From Abiotrophia sp965245735 (GTDB taxonomy: Bacteria > Bacillota > Bacilli > Lactobacillales > Aerococcaceae): DNA of 64,000 nt. The stretch is taken from positions 1 to 64,000 of the forward strand of contig CBDFAX010000003.1 of assembly GCA_965245735.1 (NCBI GenBank), in the 5' to 3' direction. The notes beneath the pieces are model-generated. The model did not search any database. It was not told where the DNA came from and worked only from the letters and a program-made list of their open reading frames with translations. Position 1 is the first letter of the stretch, and each line of letters starts with the position of its first letter. Shown in pieces: positions 1-8,014 of the stretch. A program made the position numbers and the translations under genes.

Positions 1-613
1 CAATCCGAATGCGCTCAATGGACACATAAGATAAGTTAGGAGCAAGTTGGCCAATAGCCTCAAAGGTCTGGGACTCGATCTCAAAGCCTAACTGACTGGC
101 AAATCGCAGGGCCCGCATCATACGCAGGGCATCTTCATCGAAACGTTCCAAGGCAGTCCCGACAGCGCGGATAATGCCGGCTTGTAGATCCTGCTCCCCA
201 CTATGGTAGTCATAGACCCTGCCCAAGCGGTCTAAGGCCAGGGCATTAATGGTGAAGTCCCGTCTCAGGGTGTCCTCGCGTAAATTGCGAACAAAGTTAA
301 CCTGGTCAGGTCGACGCCGATCACTATAGGTCCCCTCCGTTCGGAAGGTGGTAATTTCATAGTTTTCTTTCTTGTAGACCACTACAATGGTCCCGTGCTT
401 CTTGCCCACATCAAAAGTGACCGGAAAAATCCCCTGGATTTCATCCGGTGTCGCACTGGTCGCAATATCGATATCATGAATTTCCTTGCCTAAGAGGGCA
501 TCGCGCACACAACCGCCAACAAAATAAGCCTCATAACCATGAGACTCAATGGCTTCTAGGAGGGGCATGGCCGTCTGAAACAAGGGATTATTGAGATTAA
601 TAGTCTTGGTCAT
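1..613 (-). CDS. cca: CCA tRNA nucleotidyltransferase, 5' part (C-terminus outside window)
   Basis: This enzyme adds or repairs the 3'-CCA end of tRNAs, using CTP and ATP, in the cytoplasm. Reading the minus strand from an ATG at 613 gives about 204 codons before the window ends. The class II nucleotidyltransferase signature is present: GGCVRD at residues 33-38 followed by the metal-binding D-I-D at 47-49, and then the TFRTEG and RRDFTIN-type blocks typical of the palm and neck. The start ATG has a GAAGGG just upstream and overlaps the end of reoY by 17 bp, so the two are probably co-transcribed. In Bacillus and Listeria cca lies close to the same ypiA/ypiB genes. The gene is truncated only by the window edge. 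Confidence 0.95.
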   Translation of the reverse strand, partial: MTKTINLNNPLFQTAMPLLEAIESHGYEAYFVGGCVRDALLGKEIHDIDIATSATPDEIQGIFPVTFDVGKKHGTIVVVYKKENYEITTFRTEGTYSDRRRPDQVNFVRNLREDTLRRDFTINALALDRLGRVYDYHSGEQDLQAGIIRAVGTALERFDEDALRMMRALRFASQLGFEIESQTFEAIGQLAPNLSYVSIERIRI

Positions 614-1148
614 GCCCTTCTAGTTCCTCCAGTTGATTTAATAGTTGATTGACGAGATCAAAAGCTCCCTGATCTAAAGCCAGGTCGACCTGCTCCTTCA
701 ATTGCTTGCGTCTGACTTGGCGGGTAACCTGAGTCAGTCCCATTTCCAATTGATCCAAAAAGGTCCGATCTTCAGGTAAATAATCCGGCTGAGTAAAGAG
801 ATCATAACGGCAGAGGGTCGCTATATAGTCAGGGATATTAAGTTCGATGTAAAAAGTAACGGGTTTCCCGCCCTGAGTATTAAGTCTCAAATCGTGAAAA
901 GCCTGCTCACAGGAGCTGTAGGACTTGCCTTCCTTATAGTAGCGGAAAGGCACCGCCGTCTGTTCTACATAGGAGATATAGACACCGTGACTGGCATATT
1001 CGACTTGATCTGAGAACTCAACATATTGAATATAATCAGGCTGAACCATTAAAAACTCTAAAAAATAATTAACCGTTGGGTTGGCATGTCGATAATGCTG
1101 CAAGAGCCAAGCAATAAACTGACGTTTACGTTGATGCTTATTAATCAC
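597..1148 (-). CDS. reoY: ReoY/YpiB family proteolytic degradation factor
   Basis: This 183-residue protein matches the YpiB/ReoY family, which in Listeria acts with ReoM and ClpCP to control degradation of MurA, the first enzyme of peptidoglycan precursor synthesis. The N-terminal about 130 residues correspond to the UPF0302-type domain, and the C-terminus (about 150-175, LALDQGAFDLVNQLL) looks like an IDEAL helix. The start is GTG at 1148, eight bases after an AAAGGAG Shine-Dalgarno. It sits between the TPR gene and cca and overlaps cca. The regulatory role is known for the family and only inferred here. The family name is fairly secure; the symbol follows Listeria usage. Confidence 0.85.
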   Translation of the reverse strand: MINKHQRKRQFIAWLLQHYRHANPTVNYFLEFLMVQPDYIQYVEFSDQVEYASHGVYISYVEQTAVPFRYYKEGKSYSSCEQAFHDLRLNTQGGKPVTFYIELNIPDYIATLCRYDLFTQPDYLPEDRTFLDQLEMGLTQVTRQVRRKQLKEQVDLALDQGAFDLVNQLLNQLEELEGHDQDY

Positions 1149-1176
1149 CGTGTCTTCTCCTTTCTGAGACTTATCT

Positions 1177-2445
1177 TTACTCTTCTATATCCTGAGAGTC
1201 AGGGTCTGCTTCCGCCAAAATCCGGTCTAAAGTAGCGACTTCTCGGTCTAAGCCCCAAGCCACAAAATACTGACGGGCTTGTAACCAAAAATCCCGGTCT
1301 CCCGCCATCAGGTCTAAAGCCTCTTGATAGGCTGCTTGAGCCTGCTCCCGCTGGCCTAGGTCCGCATAGAGTGGTGCATAGAGACAAGACAGATACTCGG
1401 GATCTGGAAAGTCTGGCGCCAGAGTATCTAAGACCTCTAGGGCTGCTTGGGCACCTTCATGCTGAGCTAACCAAGCAATCAGATAGGTGGCAATGGCATA
1501 GGTCAAGTCTTCATCTTCCTGGAGCAGATAGGCATCCAATAACTTGTCCTTAATAGCCGGCGTCAGATAGTCGACAGCCTGGCATAAGGCCAGATAATCC
1601 GCCATGCGCCCGTCATCTGCCAGAGCCACTTGAAAGAGCCAGTCAAGATCTTCCCTCAATCTAGCTTGGTATCCCAGACCTAAAGCTAATTCTGCCACTA
1701 GGTAGTGGATGTCCACAGAATCTGAATCTAAGGCAAGGGCCTGCTGAGCAGCCTCATTAGCGAGAGCCAGATGCCCCGCCTTTTGATAGGCCAAGGCCAA
1801 GAGGTAGTAATCTTCAGCACTAACTAGTGGTAAATCTTCCCAACTTGCTAGGGATTGAATCCATTCCAGCTGAATCATCTCATCTTCTAAGGCTAAAGCT
1901 AGGAGCCGTTGCCGAATCAAGGCTCGGTCCACCTTATCTGAGAAGTAGTCTAGCAAGACTTGATAGTAGTCCTTAGCCTTGCTATAGTCCCCCTCTTCAA
2001 TCTTGACTTGAGCTAGCAGTTGATAGGGCTCAAATCGAGTCGGATAGGTTTGAATTAAGTCCTGTAAGACCTTCTGGCAGGCCTTAACTTGCCCCAGTTC
2101 AAAGAGAATCTGAGCCTCTAACCATTGAACAAGAAAAACAGCTTGGTCTGTCTTGGCCCGGCTCAACCATTCATAGGCACTGGGATAATCGGCCAGCTGG
2201 AAGCAGGCCTTGGCCAGATAGTAGGCAACCTTTTTCTTATGGGTTAGCTGATAAAGCTGGTCTAAGAGCCAGACTTGCCACTCTCGATAGCCCCGCTTAG
2301 CAAAGTAATCCGATAAATCTAGCAGACCCTGATAGGTTTGGGCATCATCTGGTGCCTCTAGGAGTGCTCCTTCTAAGACACTATTGACTTGGTCTAGGGA
2401 TTGACATTCCTCACAGGCTTCAATCCAACGGCTTAATTCACTCAT
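1177..2445 (-). CDS. Tetratricopeptide-repeat protein (YpiA-like)
   Basis: A 422-residue, Leu/Ala/Gln-rich, acidic helical protein built from TPR-like units: LLEAPDDAQTYQGLLDL near 28, AYYLAKACFQLADYPSAYEWL near 75-93, and YPTRFEPYQLLAQVKIEEGD near 134-153. It has no signal peptide or membrane segment, so it should be a cytoplasmic scaffold. It is directly upstream of reoY (29 bp gap), the same order as ypiA-ypiB in Bacillus, where ypiA encodes a TPR protein. The ATG at 2445 follows GGAGG. Partner proteins cannot be read from the sequence; a link to the ReoY proteolysis pathway is an inference from synteny. Confidence 0.8.
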   Translation of the reverse strand: MSELSRWIEACEECQSLDQVNSVLEGALLEAPDDAQTYQGLLDLSDYFAKRGYREWQVWLLDQLYQLTHKKKVAYYLAKACFQLADYPSAYEWLSRAKTDQAVFLVQWLEAQILFELGQVKACQKVLQDLIQTYPTRFEPYQLLAQVKIEEGDYSKAKDYYQVLLDYFSDKVDRALIRQRLLALALEDEMIQLEWIQSLASWEDLPLVSAEDYYLLALAYQKAGHLALANEAAQQALALDSDSVDIHYLVAELALGLGYQARLREDLDWLFQVALADDGRMADYLALCQAVDYLTPAIKDKLLDAYLLQEDEDLTYAIATYLIAWLAQHEGAQAALEVLDTLAPDFPDPEYLSCLYAPLYADLGQREQAQAAYQEALDLMAGDRDFWLQARQYFVAWGLDREVATLDRILAEADPDSQDIEE

Positions 2446-2557
2446 AAGACACCTCCACCATCATTATACCACGAAGCCTAACGGGAGTCACTCCCAGCTA
2501 GGCAAAGAGTGCTTAAGTAAGCAACCAACTAAGGTCGACTGATTACTAGACAAGCAA

Positions 2558-2582
2558 AGAGGCTGGGAGTATCCCAGCCTCT
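2558..2582 (-). terminator. Rho-independent terminator of the aquaglyceroporin gene
   Basis: Perfect 11-bp stem (AGAGGCTGGGA / TCCCAGCCTCT) with a 3-nt loop just after the glpF stop on the minus strand. The same stem sequence recurs in the terminator at 7983-8010. Confidence 0.8.
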
Positions 2583-2591
2583 AAAAGGTCT

Positions 2592-3335
2592 TTATTTAAC
2601 TAAGAAGAAAGTGTTGAATACAAAGACTGCTAAAATGGCAGCACAGATTGGCGCAAGTACTGGTACCCAAGCGTAAGACCAGTTAGAGTCCCCTTTGTTC
2701 TTAAGTGGTAAGAATTGGTGAACCAAGCGTGGACCTAAGTCACGAGCTGGGTTGAGGGCTGGACCGGTTGGCCCACCGACTGCGATAACCAAAGCCCATA
2801 CCAAGAAACCAAGCGCTAAGTGAGCCAAGCCTGGGTTGTTAGCGAACATTTGCCCTTTGGTAATCCCTACTGCTGCGAAGAAGAGGATGAAAGAGCCAAT
2901 AAATTCGCCGACAAAACCGTTCAATTGGCTGTTGGCAGCGTTAGCTGTTGAGAAAGTCCCCAAGATGTGAGCTTGGTTGGTTGTTTGATCATAGTAAGGC
3001 TTGTACATTGCCACTACTAAGAGTTGACCGAACATAGCCCCTAGGAATTGAGCCCCAATGTAAGGCACAACTTCTGCCCATGGGAAGTTACCGTTAATAG
3101 CCAAACCAAGAGTGAAAGCTGGGTTGATGTGGTTACCGCTGACGTGACCGAAGATCATAGCTGGCATCATCACTGCAAAACCATAACCGATGGCAATCAG
3201 GTTCCAACCGTGAGCCCCTTCACCGCTACCCGCTTTGGTACCTTTTAAGTCAACGTTGGCAACAGCCCCGTTACCTAAGATGATTAACATGGCAGTGGCT
3301 AAAAATTCTGCAAATAAACGTACGCCTAATGACAT
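2592..3335 (-). CDS. glpF: Glycerol uptake facilitator / aquaglyceroporin (MIP family)
   Basis: A 247-residue integral membrane channel of the major intrinsic protein family that passes glycerol and possibly water or other small solutes. Both pore half-helix motifs are present: NPA in GNHINPAFT near residue 71 and NPA in GPALNPARDLGPR near 194. The Asp directly after the second NPAR is the usual mark of aquaglyceroporins rather than strict aquaporins. About six hydrophobic helices can be seen. The ATG at 3335 has AAAGGAG upstream. It is transcribed alone, with its own promoter (TTGAAA-17-TACACT) and terminator. A possible cre site lies upstream. No glpK or glpD is adjacent, so the physiological substrate is inferred. 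Confidence 0.88.
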   Translation of the reverse strand: MSLGVRLFAEFLATAMLIILGNGAVANVDLKGTKAGSGEGAHGWNLIAIGYGFAVMMPAMIFGHVSGNHINPAFTLGLAINGNFPWAEVVPYIGAQFLGAMFGQLLVVAMYKPYYDQTTNQAHILGTFSTANAANSQLNGFVGEFIGSFILFFAAVGITKGQMFANNPGLAHLALGFLVWALVIAVGGPTGPALNPARDLGPRLVHQFLPLKNKGDSNWSYAWVPVLAPICAAILAVFVFNTFFLVK

Positions 3336-3400
3336 ATTACATAACTCCTTTTAATAATGAAAATCGCACCGTCTGGTGCTGATGGATTATTCCTTTGCTA

Positions 3401-3429
3401 AGTGTACCATATGTCAGGGGGGCTTTCAA
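3401..3429 (-). promoter_or_regulatory. Promoter of glpF
   Basis: On the minus strand, -35 TTGAAA (3424-3429) and -10 TACACT (3401-3406) are separated by exactly 17 bp. The start site would fall about 60 bp before the glpF ATG. Confidence 0.65.
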
Positions 3430-3444
3430 TTGCCATTTTGTATT

Positions 3445-3458
3445 TCGAAACGCTTTCT
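3445..3458 (-). promoter_or_regulatory. Possible catabolite-responsive element (cre)
   Basis: The minus-strand sequence AGAAAGCGTTTCGA contains the palindromic core GAAA-G-CG-TTTC and agrees with the cre consensus at about 11 of 14 positions. It lies just upstream of the glpF -35. CcpA control of glycerol uptake would fit, but this is a sequence-match inference only. Confidence 0.4.
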
Positions 3459-3481
3459 TATCAGGATTTTTGCCATCAAAA

Positions 3482-3510
3482 AACTGGAAACGATATCGCC
3501 GTTTCCAGTT
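3482..3510 (-). terminator. Terminator of the DUF948/YtxH operon
   Basis: An 11-bp stem (AACTGGAAACG / CGTTTCCAGTT) with a 7-nt loop, followed on the minus strand by six T residues. It starts 8 bp after the YtxH gene. Confidence 0.85.
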
Positions 3511-3517
3511 AAGATTT

Positions 3518-3940
3518 TTAGGCTTCTTCTGCTTGATTAGCTTGTTGTTCTAAGGCTTCCTTGAACTCTGTGATAACCGTCTCAGCATCTTCCGCTACTT
3601 CCTCTTGTTTTGAAGGGAAGGTAGCGTGAACTAATTGGTCCTTGAGTTCTTGGGCTGATTTAGCTAAGCTAACCCGGATTTCTTCCGTCTTGCTGTTAGC
3701 TGCATCATAGAAGTTAACCCCTTTTTCGACTGCCAAATCGCGGTACTCCCCTGCCCGTTCTAAGGCCAGGTCGCGATATTCAACAAAACGTTCACCTGCT
3801 AAGTCCTTGTATTCATGAGCACGCTCAGTCAAGTCCTCCCGCAATTCTTTCCCTGCCTTTGGGGCATACAAGAGGGCTACGGCAGCCCCTACAAGGCTCC
3901 CCCATACTAAACCTGCAAAAAATCCTGATTTTCTTGACAT
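3518..3940 (-). CDS. YtxH domain-containing protein
   Basis: A 140-residue protein with the YtxH pattern. An N-terminal hydrophobic glycine-rich segment (GFFAGLVWGSLVGAAVALLYAPKAG, residues about 6-30) ends in the family-typical APKAGKELR. A long charged, amphipathic helical region follows, with repeats of the form EYRDLALERAGEYRDLA. The N-terminus probably anchors it in the membrane. YtxH proteins are linked to general or cell-envelope stress in Bacillales, but the biochemical role is unknown. It is the second gene of a two-gene unit with the DUF948 gene, 10 bp upstream, a common pairing in Lactobacillales. The start ATG follows a weak GAGG. Confidence 0.85.
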   Translation of the reverse strand: MSRKSGFFAGLVWGSLVGAAVALLYAPKAGKELREDLTERAHEYKDLAGERFVEYRDLALERAGEYRDLAVEKGVNFYDAANSKTEEIRVSLAKSAQELKDQLVHATFPSKQEEVAEDAETVITEFKEALEQQANQAEEA

Positions 3941-3950
3941 GCTACATACC

Positions 3951-4484
3951 TCATTTCTTTAGTGTAATTTCGCCCGCCGTGTGTGACGGTTTCTTCTGGA
4001 TTAGGTAATCCAACTGTGATCCGGTCGCCTTAGGCTTAGGCTTGTCAGCTGTAGGCGTCGTCGGTTTGACATCCGCCGCTGCTGGTGTCTTAGCTGCTGC
4101 TTCTTGCTTGCGGCCACCAAAAGGCGTCACACGTTTTAAGAAGTGGCCTGCCTTGAAGGATTGGGTCACCTTACGAGTAGAAGCCTGTACGCCACTGACT
4201 GAAGTTCCCAAATCACCTACGGCCTTGAAGAGCGGGTCAGTTTGAGCTAACTTGCCATTCAAATCGTCAACCAAGCTATTGGACTTATTAAGAAGTCCTT
4301 CCACTTCAATTGAGAGTTGGTCCACATCTTTGGTAATGATTTTAATGGAATCATTGACCTCGACCACCGTTTGCTTAACTTCTTTCATGATTTTGTTGAA
4401 ACCAATTAAGGTCCAACACAGAAAGAGGACTAATATCGCAAAGGCTAGCGCCGCAATTAAGGCCGCAATGCTTGTCCATTCCAT
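3951..4484 (-). CDS. DUF948 domain-containing membrane protein
   Basis: A 177-residue protein with one N-terminal transmembrane segment (residues about 6-28) followed by the DUF948 helical region, with heptad-like runs such as IKIITKDVDQLSIEVEGLL. The C-terminal third is Ala/Pro/Lys/Thr-rich and probably disordered. The function of DUF948 proteins is not established. Their constant pairing with YtxH proteins suggests a shared envelope-stress role. The ATG at 4484 follows AAAGGA. The gene is first in the pair, and the gap before the mscS gene (77 bp) probably holds its promoter. Confidence 0.82.
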   Translation of the reverse strand: MEWTSIAALIAALAFAILVLFLCWTLIGFNKIMKEVKQTVVEVNDSIKIITKDVDQLSIEVEGLLNKSNSLVDDLNGKLAQTDPLFKAVGDLGTSVSGVQASTRKVTQSFKAGHFLKRVTPFGGRKQEAAAKTPAAADVKPTTPTADKPKPKATGSQLDYLIQKKPSHTAGEITLKK

Positions 4485-4561
4485 TCTGCCTCAAATCCTT
4501 TCACGTTAAACTTTACTGTTCTTATCATACCACGATTCTAAGAGGAGAACAAGGTAAGCAC

Positions 4562-5374
4562 TTAATCCAAGAGATGAATGCCAGCCTGTTGAAGCTGGGT
4601 CAAATAGCGGAAATAAAAGGCCCCTGTCAAACGTCCCTGAGCACCGTTGGTCACATAGAAGGAAATCTCATAATGAAATTTCCCTGTGGTCGTATCATTG
4701 ACCACACCGGTAATGACCGGTTCAGCTGTTAAATCCTCTGCATAGTCCTGGCTCAGCCCCTCCGTTATGACTTGAACCTGATGGGCCAGATCTTCCAACT
4801 GAGTCTGGTCTGTAATAGGTAAATCAATGACAATTTGGCGGTTCTCACGACTGAGGTTATTGACAATACTAATATCCCCATTTGGAATATAGTAGCGATT
4901 GCCACTAGTCCCCTGGATAATGGTCGTCCGTATCCCCACGGTCTGGACCTTGCCACGTATATCCCCGATTTTAACCTCTTCGCCTACTTCGTATTGGCCC
5001 TCCAAAATAATGAAGAAACCACTGACCACATCGGTAATGAAGTCCTTGACCCCTAAACCGACGGCTACCCCGGCAATCCCGGCCCCAGCCACTAGGGTAG
5101 AAACTGGAAATCCTAGAATACCTAGAACAGCATAGACATAGAAGAAATAAAAGGCATAGTTAATGGCATTTTTTGTAATGGTCCAAATGGTCTGGAGTCT
5201 TTGCGGTGAAGTCTTAGGTGCTACCTGAAAGACCTTGTGGCGCAATTTGGATTCGAAGAAGCGATTGACCATGCCTCTCCCCAACCAAAAGATGACCGTT
5301 ACTAGGAAAAATTGCCAGACCCGGTTTAGAATTTCCTGCCAGGCTAAATGACTAATTTGGTTAAAGACATCCAC
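4562..5374 (-). CDS. Small-conductance mechanosensitive channel (MscS family, YkuT-like)
   Basis: A 270-residue MscS-family channel, which opens on membrane tension during osmotic downshock. Three hydrophobic helices occupy about residues 12-125. The last is the glycine/alanine-rich pore helix (AGAGIAGVAVGLGVKDFITDVVSGFF). The MscS beta domain follows (GQYEVGEEVKIGDIRGKV, then TTIIQGTSGNRYYIPNG). The length is near that of E. coli MscS. It lies 21 bp downstream of cbpB, so it is probably the last gene of the racE operon. In Bacillus the CBS protein YkuL and the MscS protein YkuT are also neighbours. Confidence 0.9.
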   Translation of the reverse strand: MDVFNQISHLAWQEILNRVWQFFLVTVIFWLGRGMVNRFFESKLRHKVFQVAPKTSPQRLQTIWTITKNAINYAFYFFYVYAVLGILGFPVSTLVAGAGIAGVAVGLGVKDFITDVVSGFFIILEGQYEVGEEVKIGDIRGKVQTVGIRTTIIQGTSGNRYYIPNGDISIVNNLSRENRQIVIDLPITDQTQLEDLAHQVQVITEGLSQDYAEDLTAEPVITGVVNDTTTGKFHYEISFYVTNGAQGRLTGAFYFRYLTQLQQAGIHLLD

Positions 5375-5395
5375 CGTCTCTGCCTGCCCCCTTTC

Positions 5396-5893
5396 CTAAG
5401 CTCCTGTCTTGGCCGTCTCAAATAGTTTAATGAGTCGAGCCACCTCACCAGGGTTGGAAGTTAAATGTAGGAGATGAGTCAGACGTTGTAAGACATTCTT
5501 ACGGGTAATAATACCCAAGAAACGATTATCTTCATCCACCACGCAGACAAAGTTCTGGTCAATTAAGTAGTTGAGCACATCCGCTAAATGACAATTAGCT
5601 CGAACCCGCACCGGTTGACTCAGCATGACATCGCGAACCTTAAGCTCGTCCAAGCGCTCCATTTCAATGGCATCTACCGTCATGACGGCTTTGATAATCA
5701 TGGACATGGAGATGACCCCCATCAACTTAGACTCGGCTGACAAAACCGGAATCATGGTGTAGTTGGACTGGGTTAGAATTAAGAGCCCCGTACTAAGGGT
5801 ATGTTGATCAATCACATTGGCGACATTATCAGCTGGAATCATGAAATCCAGCATGTTGCTAGCCACTAAGGCTTCAATTTTGGGATGTATCAT
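5396..5893 (-). CDS. cbpB: CBS-domain protein, probable c-di-AMP-binding CbpB/DarB (YkuL)
   Basis: A protein of about 165 residues made of two CBS motifs (MIPADNVANVIDQHTLSTGL near the start and VMLSQPVRVRANCHLADVL in the middle, the second ending FLGIITRKNVLQRL). CbpB/DarB in Listeria and Bacillus binds cyclic-di-AMP and, when unbound, activates the (p)ppGpp synthetase Rel. I place the start at the ATG at 5893 because GAGGAGG lies six bases upstream; a longer reading to 5923 lacks such a site. It overlaps the yfcE end by 20 bp. The synteny with rdgB, yfcE and an MscS gene supports the name. Ligand binding is inferred from the family. Confidence 0.82.
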   Translation of the reverse strand: MIHPKIEALVASNMLDFMIPADNVANVIDQHTLSTGLLILTQSNYTMIPVLSAESKLMGVISMSMIIKAVMTVDAIEMERLDELKVRDVMLSQPVRVRANCHLADVLNYLIDQNFVCVVDEDNRFLGIITRKNVLQRLTHLLHLTSNPGEVARLIKLFETAKTGA

Positions 5894-6428
5894 ATCCAGC
5901 CTCCTCAAGTAAATTTCGATCAAAGACTTGGGTCAACTGATCCAAACGATGTTTGTCATCATCGTAGAACTCTACCTTAATAGTCTGAGGTTCAAAAGTT
6001 AGGATAGCATAGGTCCGATAAGGTAAGGAGCCACGTGAATAGTTAAGGCTACCCGGGTTACAGAGCAAGACGCCATCCTCAATCTTGGCATAGGCCACAT
6101 GGGTATGGCCGTGGAAGGCAAACTGGCAGTGATTGTCATGAGCTGCCTTGACCATCCGTTTGCTATTAAAGTAGACATTGTGGAAATGGCCATGCGTCAG
6201 GAAAATACGCCCTTGGCGAGTATTAATGACCAATTCATCCGGATATTCTGGGTCATAGTCATTATTACCGGTTACCACCGCATCTACCTTTTCCCAGACG
6301 GGATCATCAGGGGCAAACTCTGAATCACCACAATGCAGAATAAGATCAACTTGTGGCCGGTAATACTCAACTAATTCATGGACTTTAGGCCAACGGCCAT
6401 GATTGTCACTCATTAATAAAATTTTCAT
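5874..6428 (-). CDS. YfcE/MJ0936-family metallophosphoesterase
   Basis: A 184-residue calcineurin-like phosphoesterase. The metal-binding motifs are SDNHG (7-11, standing for the usual SDTHG), HCGDSE (32-37), GNNDYD (54-59), THGH (79-82) and GHTHV (106-110), all in the expected order. Family members hydrolyse phosphodiester substrates such as bis-p-nitrophenyl phosphate in vitro; the natural substrate is unsettled. The ATG at 6428 overlaps the rdgB stop (ATGA). The racE-rdgB-yfcE order is shared with Listeria and Bacillus relatives, which supports co-transcription. Confidence 0.9.
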   Translation of the reverse strand: MKILLMSDNHGRWPKVHELVEYYRPQVDLILHCGDSEFAPDDPVWEKVDAVVTGNNDYDPEYPDELVINTRQGRIFLTHGHFHNVYFNSKRMVKAAHDNHCQFAFHGHTHVAYAKIEDGVLLCNPGSLNYSRGSLPYRTYAILTFEPQTIKVEFYDDDKHRLDQLTQVFDRNLLEEAGYDTSQN

Positions 6429-7027
6429 GCTGTCACCTCAAGCCATTCAGGTAGGCTAGCCAGGAGGGCCTTAATGGCATTGGCCCGATGGCTGATTTGG
6501 TTCTTACGACTTAGTGGGATTTGGGCAAAGGTAGCCCCTTCTTGGTCCATATAAAAAACTGGATCGTAGCCAAAGCCCGATTCTCCACTTGGCTCCAGAG
6601 CAATCGTCCCATAGGCCCGCCCTTCTACGACATGACTATCATGGTCAGGCGATGCCAACACTAAGCAAGTGACGAAGTAAGCCTTGCGTTGGTCCCCACT
6701 AGCTTGACTCATCTCTCGCAAGAGCTTGTCAATATTTGCCTTGTCAGACTTAGGTTGGCCGGCATAGCGAGCCGAATAGATGCCAGGCGCACCATTTAGA
6801 TAAGGTACGACTAGACCCGAATCGTCTGCTAAGACTGGTAAATTCAATAGTCTAGCAATGGTTTCAGCCTTGAGTCGGGCATTGGCTTCAAAGCTATCCC
6901 CCGTCTCTTCAATCTCTGGTAGATCAGGATAGTCTAAAAGCGAGACAATTTCAATGCCCTTAGGTCCCAAAAGACGTTCAAATTCTGCTACTTTGCCTTT
7001 ATTCTGCGTTGCGATGACTAACTTCAA
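6425..7027 (-). CDS. rdgB: XTP/dITP diphosphatase (non-canonical purine NTP pyrophosphatase, RdgB/HAM1)
   Basis: A house-cleaning enzyme that hydrolyses ITP, dITP and XTP to monophosphates so that deaminated purines stay out of DNA and RNA. Family motifs are KLVIATQNKGKVAEF at the N-terminus, ADDSGLVVPYLNGAPGIYSARYA in the middle and GESGFGYDPVFY plus SHRANA near the end. I choose a TTG start at 7027, nine bases after AAGGAG, which gives the typical KLVIAT beginning. An ATG at 7036 is directly against the Shine-Dalgarno, and another at 7075 would lie deep inside racE. The length is about 200 residues, normal for the family. Confidence 0.92.
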   Translation of the reverse strand: MKLVIATQNKGKVAEFERLLGPKGIEIVSLLDYPDLPEIEETGDSFEANARLKAETIARLLNLPVLADDSGLVVPYLNGAPGIYSARYAGQPKSDKANIDKLLREMSQASGDQRKAYFVTCLVLASPDHDSHVVEGRAYGTIALEPSGESGFGYDPVFYMDQEGATFAQIPLSRKNQISHRANAIKALLASLPEWLEVTA

Positions 7028-7850
7028 GAATCTCATCTCCTTCAATTTGGCACTGAACGATACTTGGTTCTGCATGCTCCAACCATGCAGTCACGAACTG
7101 GGCGAATTGCTTTGCATCCCCTGTCGTATAAAAATGCTGGCTTGGTGGCTGAATCTGCGCGTCTTTGGCACTGCGACTCAAACCAAAATAGTCTAAGAGC
7201 ATGCTGACCTCATTCAAGGTCTCTACCCCTGAATCAATCAAGGTCACGCCTTGCCCCATGACCGCCTGAATCAGCGGCTTGAGGTGGGGATAATGGGTGC
7301 AACCCATGACCAGAGTATCAATGCCTGACTGGTCAAAGGCACTTAAGCTTTCTCGAACCTGCTGCCAGGCCAGAGGGCTATTGAGTTGGTGATCTTCTAC
7401 CAATGGGACAAAGTTTGGGCAGGCCACACTCGTAACTTGCAGATAGTCTGCCTTGTCCTTCATGACTCGTTCATAAAGGTTACTTGCAATGGTCCCCTGG
7501 GTCCCGATAACTCCGATATGGTTATTTTCTGTCCGCTCAATGGCAGCCCGGCTACCAGGATGAATGACCCCAACCACTGGAATATCCAAGGTCTGGCGAA
7601 TCTCTTCCAAGGCTGCCGCTGTCCCGGTATTGCAGGCAATGACTAGCATCTTAATGCCTTTTTTAAGCAGGAAACGGGTTAACTGCCAAATATAGTCTTT
7701 AACCTCATCCATGGATCGTGGGCCGTAAGGACAACGAGCATTGTCTCCCAAATAAATAATGGATTCATTGGGCAGTTGCTTGAGGCTTTGCTTGACCACT
7801 GTCAGGCCCCCATAACCTGAATCGATAAAGCCAATTGGTAAATCTTTCAT
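6999..7850 (-). CDS. racE: Glutamate racemase
   Basis: Makes D-glutamate for peptidoglycan from L-glutamate by a two-base, cofactor-free mechanism. The N-terminal PIGFIDSGYGGLTV carries the catalytic-side Asp/Ser motif. The two catalytic cysteines are in ACNTGTAA (near residue 73) and MGCTHYPHL (near 184), and LGDNARCPYG is also family-typical. The chosen ATG at 7850 is nine bases from AAGGA; a second ATG at 7859 touches the Shine-Dalgarno. It heads the racE-rdgB-yfcE-cbpB-mscS run, with overlaps between the first four genes. Confidence 0.95.
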   Translation of the reverse strand: MKDLPIGFIDSGYGGLTVVKQSLKQLPNESIIYLGDNARCPYGPRSMDEVKDYIWQLTRFLLKKGIKMLVIACNTGTAAALEEIRQTLDIPVVGVIHPGSRAAIERTENNHIGVIGTQGTIASNLYERVMKDKADYLQVTSVACPNFVPLVEDHQLNSPLAWQQVRESLSAFDQSGIDTLVMGCTHYPHLKPLIQAVMGQGVTLIDSGVETLNEVSMLLDYFGLSRSAKDAQIQPPSQHFYTTGDAKQFAQFVTAWLEHAEPSIVQCQIEGDEILEVSHRNAE

Positions 7851-7892
7851 GACATTCATTCCTTAACTAGACTTTCTAATACGCTTACTTCT

Positions 7893-7898
7893 ATTCTA
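7893..7898 (-). promoter_or_regulatory. Probable extended -10 promoter of the racE operon
   Basis: On the minus strand, TGTGATAGAAT contains -10 TAGAAT preceded by the TGn extension, about 40 bp before racE. No strong -35 was seen. The same TGTGATAGAAT occurs upstream of ftsA. Confidence 0.45.
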
Positions 7899-7982
7899 TC
7901 ACAAATACCCATCAAACTAAATGGATGACCTCTGGCGATAAGGAAATCTTTAAAAATATGTGTCCATGTCTGCACACCACAA

Positions 7983-8010
7983 AAGAGGCTGGGAATCCTC
8001 CCAGCCTCTT
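7983..8010 (-). terminator. Terminator of the V-ATPase operon
   Basis: Perfect 12-bp stem (AAGAGGCTGGGA / TCCCAGCCTCTT), 4-nt loop, then TTTT on the minus strand. It starts 5 bp after ntpD. Confidence 0.88.
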
Positions 8011-8014
8011 AGGC

